Part shown: positions 18,953-27,887 of the stretch, one piece after another
How positions within the stretch are numbered: position 1 is the stretch's first letter
Layout: each line of letters opens with the position of its first letter
NCBI GenBank assembly: GCA_051654905.1
Contig: JBOFYY010000132.1
Coordinates: forward strand, 62,001 to 126,000
Source: JBOFIQ01 sp051654905
GTDB lineage: Bacteria > Actinomycetota > Actinomycetes > Propionibacteriales > Propionibacteriaceae
Reading direction: 5' to 3'
Length of the DNA stretch: 64,000 bases
The notes under the pieces: model-generated
The model's input: only the letters and a program-made list of their open reading frames with translations
Database searches by the model: none
What the model was told of the DNA's origin: nothing
Program-made: the position numbers and the translations under genes

Positions 18953-18990
18953 ATTCGGTGTAAGGCAATGATGTCTTACACCGAATTTTT
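18953..18990 (+). terminator. Rho-independent terminator of the GTPase/tubulin operon
   Basis: A perfect 12-bp inverted repeat (18953-18964 with 18975-18986) encloses a 10-base loop and runs into TTTTT on the plus strand. It lies just after the GTPase stop and shortly before the end of the converging gene, so it probably closes the nine-gene operon. Confidence 0.85.
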
Positions 18991-18997
18991 CTAAAAA

Positions 18998-19537
18998 TTA
19001 GTCTTCTAAAAATGCTTCTGCATGGAGTGCTTCTTCTGTGAAAGCTGCTGCGCGCTGTTCTTCGGTCTGAAGTCTGGCTTGTTCTTCAGCTTGGCGACGG
19101 GCTTGTTCTTGGGCTTGAAGTCGAAGTCTGGCTTGTTCTTCAGCTTGGCGACGGGCTTGTTCTTGGGCTTGAAGATTAGTAGCTGCTAAAATCTGGGCTT
19201 GTCGTTCGAGTTCGGCAGTGATCTCACGCTGGCGCTTGAGCTCTACGCGGGAATTGCTGCTGGTATCAATACTTGATTTTTCGGAGATAGTGTCAGTGAT
19301 CCCTCTTAATGAAATTAAAAGAGAGACAATCCAAATAAGTGCCATCCACCATACGAAGCCATGGTTTTTGCTTATTAACGATGAGTACAAAAACGCTGCT
19401 ACTTGTACCGCTCCAATAGCTTTTGCCCAGGGAGACTTACGGATAACAGCTACCACCCAAGGGATGCAGAAACCTGTAGTGAATATAGCTGCCACGACAG
19501 CGAATACTATTGCTGGAATCTTGCGTATTAGCGACAT
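18998..19537 (-). CDS. Small membrane protein with C-terminal coiled coil
   Basis: A 179-residue protein, not recognised. Three hydrophobic segments lie in the first ~80 residues (start MSLIRKIPAIVFAVVAAIF, then residues 40-55 and 62-80), followed by a charged coiled coil (about 100-170) rich in Gln, Glu, Arg and Ala, with repeats such as QAQEQARRQAEEQARL. The repeats reflect a 54-bp tandem duplication in the DNA, listed separately. It converges on the tubulin operon and shares the terminator region with it. Similar short membrane/coiled-coil proteins are often variable between strains. Function unknown. Confidence 0.65.
   Translation of the reverse strand: MSLIRKIPAIVFAVVAAIFTTGFCIPWVVAVIRKSPWAKAIGAVQVAAFLYSSLISKNHGFVWWMALIWIVSLLISLRGITDTISEKSSIDTSSNSRVELKRQREITAELERQAQILAATNLQAQEQARRQAEEQARLRLQAQEQARRQAEEQARLQTEEQRAAAFTEEALHAEAFLED
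19069..19174. repeat. 54-bp tandem repeat, two copies, inside the coiled-coil gene
   Basis: A block starting GAAGTCTGGCTTGTTCTTCA at 19069 recurs at 19123 essentially without change, giving a period of 54 bases (18 codons). Because the period is a multiple of three, gain or loss of copies would lengthen or shorten the coiled coil without breaking the frame. Confidence 0.85.
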
Positions 19538-19725
19538 TGGAATCCGATTCGTTGATGGTTCTATAGGCGAATAATATCACAGAGGGTGTTAACTCTTTGA
19601 GATATCCATTGGTCTAGGGCTGCTGAAAGAGGTACTGGAAAACCTATCCCATGCCAAGGCTTAGCAGTCTTAGCTGTTGCGATTTGGTGCGATAGAGGCA
19701 ACTTCACAGCAAGTAAAGGTATGCC
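19538..19725. other. Divergent intergenic region
   Basis: The region separates the minus-strand coiled-coil gene from the broken plus-strand gene starting at 19726. An AAAGGT ribosome binding site stands just before that ATG. No other gene or strong hairpin is seen. Confidence 0.4.
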
Positions 19726-20326
19726 ATGAAATTTCTTAAATTAGTTACAATGCTTGTCATTGCTATTGCTGTGGTTGGTGAGTGCTGCATAGCTGTTACT
19801 CGATTTACTCCTTGGTTCCATTTAGAGAGTCAACATCGGAAAATACTTTGATTGTGCATTCTCTGGAGCGAGAGGAGCAAGTTGTGTTGTGCTTAGCTTA
19901 GGGATGCAAGGTATCGAGTCTCAGGAAATCGATCAGAGGCTAATGGGCGTCGCGATTCCGGGGAGTTCTCGCGCAAAATATATTCAGTACTCTTATCGAG
20001 CTAAATTGGGCTTTGATGGGAAGGATATTAAAATTTCCCAAAAGGGCGAAAAATCCTATGCTGCTACTATTCCTGAGTTTATATTCATTGGAATGGATAA
20101 AGTTGAATTTAAAGTTGCAGTAGAATCTTCGGGATTGTTGAGTTTTATTACCCCGGAATTAGATACGGCTAAGATGATAAATGATCTTCTTACCCAAGAT
20201 GCTAAGCAGGAACATATTCGTGCTAATAGGGATTTGCTGGAAGATCAGACTCGTAGTTTTTACACAGGAATCGTGAAGAGTATCGATCCTAATGCCACAG
20301 TTGAATTCGAATTTACAAGGTCTTAA
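19726..20326 (+). pseudogene. DUF4230-like membrane-anchored protein, two frameshifts
   Basis: The reading frame opens at 19726 (MKFLKLVTMLVIAIAVVG, a signal anchor) after an AAAGGT ribosome binding site but stops at about 19850. The continuation lies in another frame (STSENTLIVHSLEREEQVV, about 19834-19887) and then in a third (LSLGMQGIESQEIDQR to 20326). Joined, they give a plausible ~198-residue protein: a membrane anchor followed by a beta-rich domain resembling DUF4230. Each break could be repaired by one added T (near 19833 and near 19886). Either the gene is decayed or the sequence has two small errors. Its end overlaps the converging gene by 14 bases. The family assignment is tentative; the frame breaks are clear. 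Confidence 0.65.
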
Positions 20327-21290
20327 TCTTACGGACCCAAGCTGCTTCGCCAGGAATTAGATTAGGGCATAGTGCTTGTGGCTGCAGTCCTGACGTTGAA
20401 GGAATCTCGACGATAGCTAACCAGGTTCCGCCAGATTTTCCTGGCAGATCTTGCGCCATAGCAGTTTCAGTACGCTCAGTAATATGAGAATCGATACCTA
20501 CTTTTATTTGATCTGGCAATGAGAGCACAGTTGCAGCAAGGCAAGTTTCGCTATCGGATCGAGAAGTGGGGCTATCGTATGGGAAAGAATGGAGCGTAAT
20601 TTCGCTAACTTCATCTGGTGAATCGCTAGCCCATACCAGTGATGCTGCCACAATCTCTGAATCTCGACGCAAGATATAAGAATGCGTCAGATTAAAGCCC
20701 GAATAATTTTCGGCTATAAAATCTTCGGCGAAAGCTTCTCTTAAAACTGGCAAAGGTGCAGCAGGCGCCCAGTTTTTATGTTGCGCCGTGTAATGGTTAA
20801 TAAATAATTCTAAAAGGCTGACGCGATGAGAAACGTCGATACTTTCGGCGTTGCCGATATGACTTTGTGCCCACTGCTTTAACGGTTCAGAGATTGTATA
20901 TTCCCATGGTGGGCATAGCTGAACAACAACTCCACCATGTCTATGGGCTAATTCTTGATTAGCACTTTGAGTCTGATCGATCTTCATAGTTAACGGAAGT
21001 GTTGATACCGCTAATTGTGCTGATACGAGAGCATCTTCGATGATGCTGTTATGCGCAGTTTTTGCTGTACTAAGCAGAAACGTCCGAGAAAATGGGTGAA
21101 AAATATTGTCCGCGGCATGACAATGACCCAAGATCTCATCATTGTGCAAGGCCACAAAAGAACGCCGGTTTCTTCCAGCTATCCAATTATCGACAATAAT
21201 TTTAGGAAAAGTCTCTTTGCCTGCCGCGACATCGGTTTCAGTAGTAGGGCGGATAACTATCGAAGCCGCAGTGATCTCTTGCTGAACCAT
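20313..21290 (-). CDS. Uncharacterised protein, possibly GNAT-like
   Basis: A 325-residue soluble protein that I do not recognise with confidence. It reads as two similar alpha/beta halves: residues 1-150 (IVIRPTTETDVAAGKE, then SFVALHNDEILGHCHAA) and 160-320 (RVSLLELFINHYT, then SYILRRDSEIVAASLVWA). The 'R.....D......F' opening followed by 'V...D.EI.G' strands resembles tandem GNAT acetyltransferase folds, but no clear acetyl-CoA loop (Q/RxxGxG/A) is visible. The gene is divergent from dsdA (92 bases between starts) and converges with the broken DUF4230-like gene, overlapping it by 14 bases. ATG start with a GGAT element upstream. Confidence 0.55.
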   Translation of the reverse strand: MVQQEITAASIVIRPTTETDVAAGKETFPKIIVDNWIAGRNRRSFVALHNDEILGHCHAADNIFHPFSRTFLLSTAKTAHNSIIEDALVSAQLAVSTLPLTMKIDQTQSANQELAHRHGGVVVQLCPPWEYTISEPLKQWAQSHIGNAESIDVSHRVSLLELFINHYTAQHKNWAPAAPLPVLREAFAEDFIAENYSGFNLTHSYILRRDSEIVAASLVWASDSPDEVSEITLHSFPYDSPTSRSDSETCLAATVLSLPDQIKVGIDSHITERTETAMAQDLPGKSGGTWLAIVEIPSTSGLQPQALCPNLIPGEAAWVRKIKTL

Positions 21291-21382
21291 ATTTTGATCC
21301 TACTATTTGAAATTGGCGCCAACACAGTGGCATCACCGTAAGCTGTTTACATAACCAAAGGCGCGTTATTAGAGAGACCTCA

Positions 21383-22735
21383 ATGCAAAAAATCTTAGGC
21401 AAAAGCGTAGCTGCTTGGACACAGCAGTATCCGCAGCTGGCAGATGTTATGGCTTGCCAAGAAACAGCATGGTTTAATCCAGCTCTTGCGCCAGCTGCGG
21501 TAGCTCTTAGAGATACAGCTCTCACGCTTGCTGACATCGATGATGCGGCAGCAAGGTTAGCTAGATTTGCTCCTTATCTGGCACATGTTTTTCCTGAGTT
21601 AGTGGCGACTAAGGGAATCATCGAATCGCCATTGCGAGCAATTCCTAATATGAAAGCTGCTCTTGACCCCGCGCTGGCAGGGGATCTGTGGTTAAAATGT
21701 GATTCGCAGCTGCCTATTAGTGGCTCGATTAAAGCTCGAGGTGGCGTATATGAGGTACTACATCACGCCGAAAAGATTGCTTTTGCTGCCGGTATCCTCG
21801 CTGAGGGAGACGATTACCGCATTTTGGCCGATCCAGAAGCTCGTCGACTATTTTCGCAGCATCGGATTGCAGTTGGTTCGACGGGGAACTTGGGGCTTTC
21901 CATTGGGATTATGGGCGCAAAATTAGGATTTGGCGTAGACGTTCATATGTCGGCAGATGCTCGCTCTTGGAAGAAAGATCTGCTGCGTTCTCGTGGGGTT
22001 ATAGTTCACGAATATCAATCAGATTACTCGGTAGCGGTAGCGGCAGGACGTCAAGCCGCAGCCAAAGATCCATTGGTTTATTTCATTGATGATGAGAACT
22101 CCATCAACCTTTTCTTAGGCTATGCGGTAGCTGCTCGTCGCTTTGGGTTGCAATGTGCAGAAGCTGGAATTACTGTCGACGCTGACCATCGGCTCTTTGT
22201 GTATTTGCCTTGCGGTGTCGGGGGCGGACCAGGTGGCGTGGCATTTGGACTTGCTACGGTTTTTGGAGATGCAGTTCACTGTTTTTTTGCTGAACCTACA
22301 CATTCGCCTTGTATGTTCTTAGGGGTGCTCACCGGATTACACGACCAAATATCTGTTCATGATTTTGGGCTAGATAACCGTACTGCTGCTGACGGACTAG
22401 CTGTGGGTAGGCCTTCTGGTTTCGTTAGCAAAGCAATGTCGCGGCTGATCAACGGTTGTTACACGATTACTGACGACAGGCTTTTTTGGTTACTTCGGCT
22501 ACTACACGATCAAGAAGGTATCGACGTCGAACCATCTGCTGCAGCAGGATTCCTGGGGCCATCAGTGGTAACAAATAATCTTGCTTATCAGCACCGATTA
22601 GGTATTAGTGAAGAGCATCTTGCGCGTGCTACCCACGTGGTGTGGGCTACTGGAGGGTCGATGGTGCCGCGCGCAGAGATGGATTCATATCTTGCGCGCG
22701 GCGCTAGCGGCAGAGCTAGTTTCCAGCTTTTTTAG
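21383..22735 (+). CDS. dsdA: D-serine ammonia-lyase
   Basis: A 450-residue PLP enzyme of the size expected for DsdA, which converts D-serine to pyruvate and ammonia. The PLP lysine sits in [14 protein letters not shown] (about residues 113-126), with the asparagine loop [18 protein letters not shown] (about 172-189) and a glycine-rich phosphate-binding loop [13 protein letters not shown] (about 275-287). The ATG at 21383 follows GAGAGACC. No dsdC-type regulator or dsdX permease is adjacent; the divergent neighbour is of unknown function. Its 3' end overlaps the converging thioesterase gene by 20 bases. It presumably detoxifies or uses D-serine, a role consistent with host-associated life. Confidence 0.92.
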   Translation: MQKILGKSVAAWTQQYPQLADVMACQETAWFNPALAPAAVALRDTALTLADIDDAAARLARFAPYLAHVFPELVATKGIIESPLRAIPNMKAALDPALAGDLWLKCDSQLPISGSIKARGGVYEVLHHAEKIAFAAGILAEGDDYRILADPEARRLFSQHRIAVGSTGNLGLSIGIMGAKLGFGVDVHMSADARSWKKDLLRSRGVIVHEYQSDYSVAVAAGRQAAAKDPLVYFIDDENSINLFLGYAVAARRFGLQCAEAGITVDADHRLFVYLPCGVGGGPGGVAFGLATVFGDAVHCFFAEPTHSPCMFLGVLTGLHDQISVHDFGLDNRTAADGLAVGRPSGFVSKAMSRLINGCYTITDDRLFWLLRLLHDQEGIDVEPSAAAGFLGPSVVTNNLAYQHRLGISEEHLARATHVVWATGGSMVPRAEMDSYLARGASGRASFQLF

Positions 22736-23126
22736 CCAGTCGGGCATCGAATTTGCTGCGGTCGATAACTGCGCGACGATGTGTGCCACCGCCGATAGGT
22801 CCGGCGTCGTCAAAGAGTTCAACATCAAAGCCCAACATCCGACCTTCGACAGCGGTAACAGTTGCGGTGGCAGTAACTGTCATGCCAGCAGGAGTAGCAG
22901 CAATATGTTCGACGTTAACGTCGATACCTACGGAGCCTTCACCATCTTCTAGGTATGGCCGCATAACTTCGACGGCTGCACATTCGGCGAAAGCTACTAA
23001 ATATCCGGTAGCGAAAACAGCAGGAAAATCGCTCAGCCCAGGTAGCGGCATGGCCGGTACCGTGAGAGCATCGGTTACTGGTACAGAAATAGTGGCGCTA
23101 GCGCCTACAGTAAGTCCTTCAAGCAT
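22716..23126 (-). CDS. Hotdog-fold thioesterase (fluoroacetyl-CoA thioesterase-like)
   Basis: A 136-residue protein of the single hotdog-domain class. Visible features are a [18 protein letters not shown] helix with the acidic residue typical of FlK-like thioesterases, the strand [18 protein letters not shown] and a C-terminal [11 protein letters not shown] strand. These match the actinobacterial 'thioesterase family protein' group related to fluoroacetyl-CoA thioesterase, which hydrolyses acyl-CoA thioesters. The true substrate is unknown and there is no sign of fluorometabolite genes. It converges on dsdA with a 20-base overlap and is divergent from the YchJ-like gene, 62 bases apart. Confidence 0.8.
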   Translation of the reverse strand: MLEGLTVGASATISVPVTDALTVPAMPLPGLSDFPAVFATGYLVAFAECAAVEVMRPYLEDGEGSVGIDVNVEHIAATPAGMTVTATATVTAVEGRMLGFDVELFDDAGPIGGGTHRRAVIDRSKFDARLAKKAGN

Positions 23127-23188
23127 AGGAAAGACTGTAGCGGTGTTAATAAAACTCTCTCAGTCAACCCCAAGGAAAAGGAGAATGC

Positions 23189-23569
23189 GTGGCTAACTCA
23201 GTTAATAGCTGCCCATGTGGGGGCGTAGATATTGCTATTTGTTGCGGTCCTTATCTGGCAGGAACAGCTATGCCTCCTACTGCTGAAGCGACGATGCGCT
23301 CTCGCTACAGCGCTTTTGCTACTGGGAATGTTGCCCACCTGTTACGTACCTGGCACCCGCGTACTTGCCCAGATGATATTGGTGATTTAGATGTTGGTAA
23401 GTGGACGGGACTGGACGTCATCGACGTAGTGGCAGGCAAAACTGGTGATACAACGGGAATCGTCGAGTTTATTGCTCACCATTGCGAAGGTGATATTTGT
23501 GAGCGATCAGTATTTGTATGGCGAGGCCAGCGATGGCTTTATTTGGGAGCCGAAGACCCTACTGGCTAG
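23189..23569 (+). CDS. YchJ-like protein with SEC-C-type zinc motif
   Basis: A 126-residue protein of the YchJ/UPF0225 family. The N-terminal CPCGG...CCGPYL arrangement (residues 8-23) is a SEC-C-like zinc motif, followed by the family signature TAEATMRSRYSAFATGN and a cystatin/NTF2-like second half ending in RWLYLG. The start is a GTG at 23189 placed after a good AAGGAG. The biochemical role is unknown. It stands alone before zwf, with 110 bases between. Confidence 0.85.
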   Translation: MANSVNSCPCGGVDIAICCGPYLAGTAMPPTAEATMRSRYSAFATGNVAHLLRTWHPRTCPDDIGDLDVGKWTGLDVIDVVAGKTGDTTGIVEFIAHHCEGDICERSVFVWRGQRWLYLGAEDPTG

Positions 23570-23679
23570 CGGCAATAGAAGATCTGAATAATTATCTTTC
23601 AATATTTGATGGCTATTTTTATTAACAGAGCAGCCTAGAACCGCCTAAGCTAGCAAAGATCTTATGTGAAGGAGTGCTT

Positions 23680-25212
23680 GTGACACAGCCGTGGACAAAT
23701 CCGCTACGTGACCCGCAAGATCGACGACTACCGCGTATCGCTGGTCCCTGCGTTTTGGTGATCTTTGGGGTAACAGGTGATTTATCGCGTAAGAAACTCA
23801 TGCCAGCGGTCTATGACTTAGCTAACCGAGGGCTACTTCCACCCGGCTTTGCGCTAGTTGGTTTTGCGCGCCGAGACTGGGCAGACCAAGATTTTGCACG
23901 TATTGTTCATGATTCAGTCAGGGAATATGCTCGTACTCCTTTTCGGGAAGAAGTATGGCAACAACTCATGGAGGGGATCCGATTCGTTCCAGGTGAGTTC
24001 TCCGACGATGCCGCCTTCTTACAGCTTAAAGAAACTATTGAAGAGCTTGATAAAGTGCGTGGCACGGGTGGTAACCATGCTTTCTATCTATCGATTCCGC
24101 CAGGTTTCTTTGACGACGTAGTGGGACAACTTCGACGTCATGGATTAGCTCAAGAAGAAGCCGGACATTGGCGTCGTGTCGTTATAGAGAAGCCTTTTGG
24201 ACACGATCTAGCGTCAGCTCAAGAACTGAACCGAGTACTCTCAGATGTCTTTGCGCCAGAACAAATTTTCCGTATCGATCACTATCTGGGTAAAGAAACT
24301 GTACAAAACTTGATGGCGCTCCGGTTTGCTAATCAAATGTTTGAACCGATATGGAATAATCACTACGTCAGTCATGTGCAAATTACCCAAGCTGAAGATG
24401 CCGGATTAGCCGGACGTGCTGGGTATTACGACGGTATTGGTGCTGCTCGCGATGTAATCCAGAACCATTTGATTCAGTTGATGGCGCTAACTGCGATGGA
24501 AGAGCCAACTAGTTTTGATGCGGCACAATTGCGGGCGGAAAAACAGAAAGTATTAGGCGCTGCTATTCTGCCGAAAGATCTGGATGCCCATACTGCTCGT
24601 GGCCAGTACACCGCTGGTTGGTTGGGCGGTAAGAAAGCTATCGGTTACCTAGATGAAGAAGGAATGAATCCAGCATCGACAACCGAAACCTATGCTGCAA
24701 TCCGCGTCGATATTGATAATCGGCGTTGGGCTGGGGTGCCATTCTATTTACGTACCGCTAAGCGGATGCCGCGTAGAGTCACCGAGATTGCCTTAAACTT
24801 CAAGCGAGCACCGCACCTACCTTTCACCGATACTGATACCGAAGAATTAGGCACTAACGCGCTCGTAATGCGAATCCAGCCTGATGAAGGAATTACGTTA
24901 CGTTTTGGCGCTAAAGTTCCCGGAACTCAAATGGAAATCCGGGAAGTTAGTATGGATTTTGGTTATGGAGGATCATTTACTGAATCCAGTCCAGAGGCTT
25001 ATGAACGTCTTATTCTTGATGTTTTGCTAGGGGATCCACCGTTATTCCCGCAGCATGAAGAAGTAGAGCTGGCTTGGAAACTATTGGATCCAGTTCTAGA
25101 GCATTGGGCAGCTAAGAAGGAGCCGTTAGAAGGTTACGCGGCTGGTACTTGGGGGCCAGGAAATGCTGATGAAATGCTTGCCCGTGATGGATTTGTTTGG
25201 CGGCGACCGTAA
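23680..25212 (+). CDS. zwf: Glucose-6-phosphate 1-dehydrogenase
   Basis: About 510 residues, the usual length for Zwf, which oxidises glucose 6-phosphate to 6-phosphogluconolactone with reduction of NADP+. The N-terminal nucleotide loop is VTGDLSRKKLMPAVYDL (about 29-45). The active-site signature RIDHYLGKE lies near residue 202, preceded by the conserved EKPFG. I choose the GTG at 23680, five bases after GAAGGAG; a GTG at 23674 is in frame but overlaps the ribosome binding site. opcA follows after 14 bases, the usual actinobacterial pair. Together they start the oxidative pentose phosphate pathway. Confidence 0.95.
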   Translation: MTQPWTNPLRDPQDRRLPRIAGPCVLVIFGVTGDLSRKKLMPAVYDLANRGLLPPGFALVGFARRDWADQDFARIVHDSVREYARTPFREEVWQQLMEGIRFVPGEFSDDAAFLQLKETIEELDKVRGTGGNHAFYLSIPPGFFDDVVGQLRRHGLAQEEAGHWRRVVIEKPFGHDLASAQELNRVLSDVFAPEQIFRIDHYLGKETVQNLMALRFANQMFEPIWNNHYVSHVQITQAEDAGLAGRAGYYDGIGAARDVIQNHLIQLMALTAMEEPTSFDAAQLRAEKQKVLGAAILPKDLDAHTARGQYTAGWLGGKKAIGYLDEEGMNPASTTETYAAIRVDIDNRRWAGVPFYLRTAKRMPRRVTEIALNFKRAPHLPFTDTDTEELGTNALVMRIQPDEGITLRFGAKVPGTQMEIREVSMDFGYGGSFTESSPEAYERLILDVLLGDPPLFPQHEEVELAWKLLDPVLEHWAAKKEPLEGYAAGTWGPGNADEMLARDGFVWRRP

Positions 25213-25226
25213 CTAAGGAGCAGAAC

Positions 25227-26126
25227 ATGATTGTGACGTTAAAAGATACGAATGCTGCAGCAATTTCAGCCGAGTTAAGTAAGGTGCGTCGTAACTTAGG
25301 TCCTGCTTCGGGGCTGGTGCTGACTCTGGTAGTTGTCACGGATAGTCAGCATTATCAGGAAGCGTTAGAGGCTTCTTTAGTCGCTGGTAAAGAACACCCT
25401 TCGCGGATTCTTCTAGTAATTCGAGGCGCTGGCGAAGTAACAACTCTAGATGCGGAGCTACGTACGGGGGAGGGAGTTCCGGGCGACGTAGTAACACTGC
25501 ACCTAAATGGAGAACTAGTCGATCATGACGATTCAGTGGTTTTGCCGTTATTACTGCCAGATCTTCCAGTTGTAGTTTGGTGGCCGAACCAGTCCCCAGA
25601 AATTCCGGCTCAGGATCGTATCGGGAAATTAGCTAATCGTCGGATTACGGATGCTTCTGGCGATGTCGATCACCTTGCAGCATTACGGATTCGTGCCGAA
25701 CATCATGCTCCCGGGGATACCGATCTGACTTGGACCCGGTTGACGCCGTGGCGGGCACTGCTGGCTGCTGCATTGGATCAGTTCCCAGCACCAATTAATG
25801 GAGCTGTGATTGAGGCTGCTGCCGATAATGCTCCCGCAGAGTTAATGGCGGCATGGCTAGAATCTCGACTGGGATGTTCGGTAACTTTGCAAGCCTCTGC
25901 TGGCCCAGGGATAACGGCAGTCAGATTGCATACCGATTCTGGCGATATTGCAATCGTACGGGTAGGGGGAATGTCAGGAACTTACGAAGTTCCAGGTCAA
26001 CCCCAGCGTACGATCGCGTTGAAGCGACGCGACGCTAATGAGTTACTTACCGAAGAGCTGCGTCGTATGGATACTGACGATATTTTTGACCAGACCTGCC
26101 AAGCATTACTAGCTCGTCAGATCTGA
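25227..26126 (+). CDS. opcA: Glucose-6-phosphate dehydrogenase assembly protein
   Basis: A 299-residue OpcA family protein. Its start MIVTLKDTNAAAISAEL and the segment GLVLTLVVVTDS are typical of actinobacterial OpcA, as is the LPVVVWWPNQSPE motif near 113-125. OpcA is needed for full activity or assembly of G6PDH. The ATG at 25227 has AAGGAG six bases upstream; an earlier in-frame start inside zwf is less likely. It is cotranscribed with zwf. No pgl or tkt gene lies next to it here. Confidence 0.93.
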   Translation: MIVTLKDTNAAAISAELSKVRRNLGPASGLVLTLVVVTDSQHYQEALEASLVAGKEHPSRILLVIRGAGEVTTLDAELRTGEGVPGDVVTLHLNGELVDHDDSVVLPLLLPDLPVVVWWPNQSPEIPAQDRIGKLANRRITDASGDVDHLAALRIRAEHHAPGDTDLTWTRLTPWRALLAAALDQFPAPINGAVIEAAADNAPAELMAAWLESRLGCSVTLQASAGPGITAVRLHTDSGDIAIVRVGGMSGTYEVPGQPQRTIALKRRDANELLTEELRRMDTDDIFDQTCQALLARQI

Positions 26127-26145
26127 CCAAAATAACGGCAGTAAG

Positions 26146-27225
26146 TTATCCGCGGATCGGTTCAGCTTTTGGATGAGCGTGACGATGATGAGCATCAGGA
26201 AAATGCTTGTGAGTATGGGTTAGCGGAGTGTGTGTATGTTCGTGGCGGTGGCGAACTTTACTAACATCGATACCGGCTGCCACTAACTCTGGATGTTCAT
26301 GGTCATGGTGTTCATCATGGCTATGAAAATGCTCATGAGTTAGTGGTTCGTGCGTATGAAGATGATTATGGGATTCTGTCAGATGGAGCCAGACGCCAAC
26401 AGCCATGAGCGCTCCAGCAATAAATAGAGTGATGGTGGGGCGTTCTCCCATAATTACTGCAAGGACTGTTCCAAAGAAGGGTGCTACGCAGAAATAAGCG
26501 CCAGCTCTAGCAGTTCCGATATGCCGCATTCCGATGATGAAAAGTACCAAACTAACGCCGTAGCACAACACACCCAGCACTGCTGCACCAGCTATAGCAG
26601 GAATACCAGGTAGCGAAGCGTGCATAAAACCGAGCGCGACAATTAGATTTACTGGGCCAGCAACTAGACCTTTAGCAGCAGCTAACCAAGTGGCATCAGT
26701 AAGTGAAACTTGCCGGGTTAGGTTGTTGTCTATTCCCCAACAAAGACATGCTCCTAGTAAAGCTAGGGTTGGACCAATTCCAGCGAAAGAGGCTTGTCCA
26801 GGCCAGCTGAGTACGAGTGCTCCTGCCAAAATCGCTGTGAAACCTAGCAAGATACGTCGATCAACATGTTCGTGGAAAATAATCCATGCGATAGCAGCTG
26901 TAAAGAGAGCTTCTGCGTTAAGCAGCAGGGAAGCTCCCGAAGCTGGCATATGTGAAAGCCCTAGCATGAGTAAAACTGGACCACCCATGCCACCGGCGAT
27001 GATAGCTCCGCTGAGAGGAAGAATATCTTTGCGACGAAGTCGTGGGCGCGGGGCATGTTTTAAGAGCCGCCATGCACCAAGAGCCAGTCCAGATGCGGTG
27101 TATAACAATCCAGCTAGTAGCCACGGATTAGTATCGCCGAGTAGGCGTTTCGCGAATGGGGCAGAGGCGCCGAAAAGGACAGCTGATAGGAGGGCGGCTG
27201 CCGCCCCGCGATCGGAAAACTTCAC
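26146..27225 (-). CDS. EamA/DMT-family transporter with histidine-rich tail
   Basis: A 359-residue protein. The first ~285 residues contain ten hydrophobic segments in the two-EamA-repeat layout of drug/metabolite transporters (start KFSDRGAAAALLSAVLFGAS). The last ~75 residues are extraordinarily rich in His with Asp/Glu (for example HNHLHTHEPLTHEHFHSH), a metal-binding tail seen in some zinc, nickel or cobalt transporters. The tail suggests a divalent-metal substrate or metal regulation, but EamA proteins mostly move organic metabolites, so this is open. The start is GTG at 27225 with no clear ribosome binding site. It converges on opcA. Confidence 0.85.
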   Translation of the reverse strand: MKFSDRGAAAALLSAVLFGASAPFAKRLLGDTNPWLLAGLLYTASGLALGAWRLLKHAPRPRLRRKDILPLSGAIIAGGMGGPVLLMLGLSHMPASGASLLLNAEALFTAAIAWIIFHEHVDRRILLGFTAILAGALVLSWPGQASFAGIGPTLALLGACLCWGIDNNLTRQVSLTDATWLAAAKGLVAGPVNLIVALGFMHASLPGIPAIAGAAVLGVLCYGVSLVLFIIGMRHIGTARAGAYFCVAPFFGTVLAVIMGERPTITLFIAGALMAVGVWLHLTESHNHLHTHEPLTHEHFHSHDEHHDHEHPELVAAGIDVSKVRHRHEHTHTPLTHTHKHFPDAHHRHAHPKAEPIRG

Positions 27226-27372
27226 AAACTATTTTTACATGAAAAATTGTCGTTTTGGGGATTAAAAGAGACTAATAATGCGTTGGTGGGGAGGTAGTGC
27301 GAAAAATGTCAGAACCGCTCACTAGAGTGAACCATGACTAAGGCAAGCAATCTCATACCCTGAGGAGGAATC

Positions 27373-27783
27373 ATGGCAGATCACGGTAAAAAACCATTCG
27401 TCATCGATATCGAGGACGCAACTCTTTCTAATGGCATGTTCCGAGACACCATCTGGACTGGCGAGCAGCTACAGCTGACATTGATGTCATTGAAGCCGGG
27501 TGAAGATATCGGTTTGGAAGCACATCATGGCATTGACCAGTTCATTCGTATTGAACAGGGCACTGGGCGTTGTGAGATGGGCCCGAAGGAGGACGAGTTA
27601 ACTTTCGTCAAGGATCTCAAAGACGATGATATTATCCTAGTTCCTGCTGATATGTGGCATAACATCACCAACACTGGTGATGTTGAAATGAAGCTTTATA
27701 CACTTTATGGTCCAGCAGATCATCTTCCCGGAACCCAGCACCCCACTAAAGAAGATGCTGAAAACGATCCTAACGAGCATTAA
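27373..27783 (+). CDS. Cupin-domain protein
   Basis: A 136-residue single-cupin protein. The two cupin motifs are visible: GLEAHHGIDQFIRIEQGTG (about 57-75, with metal-binding His and Glu candidates) and ILVPADMWHNITNTG (about 91-105, with the second His). The end is acidic and histidine-containing. A strong GAGGAGGA stands six bases before the ATG, suggesting high expression. Small stand-alone cupins of this type have no agreed reaction. A 13-bp hairpin lies between it and the MFS gene. Confidence 0.85.
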   Translation: MADHGKKPFVIDIEDATLSNGMFRDTIWTGEQLQLTLMSLKPGEDIGLEAHHGIDQFIRIEQGTGRCEMGPKEDELTFVKDLKDDDIILVPADMWHNITNTGDVEMKLYTLYGPADHLPGTQHPTKEDAENDPNEH

Positions 27784-27796
27784 ATAATCAATCTTC

Positions 27797-27841
27797 TGTG
27801 GAAGAGGCGGCTATATCTGAGTCCGGGGCGTCTCTTCCACA
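27797..27841 (+). promoter_or_regulatory. Hairpin between cupin gene and MFS gene
   Basis: TGTGGAAGAGGCG (27797-27809) pairs with CGTCTCTTCCACA (27829-27841), 13 pairs including one G-U, around a 19-base loop. No T-run follows, so it is a poor intrinsic terminator for the cupin gene. It sits in the 5' leader of the MFS gene at 27888, where it might act as an attenuator, processing site or regulator target. Confidence 0.5.
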
Positions 27842-27887
27842 AAGTTGTGCTGATAGATATTTTCTTTATTGCGATGGAGCGACAACG

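Noticed and set aside
26690..27265. 191-residue plus-strand frame opposite the EamA gene
   Set aside because: It is a shadow of a clear ten-helix transporter, with Arg/Pro/Ala-rich meaningless sequence.
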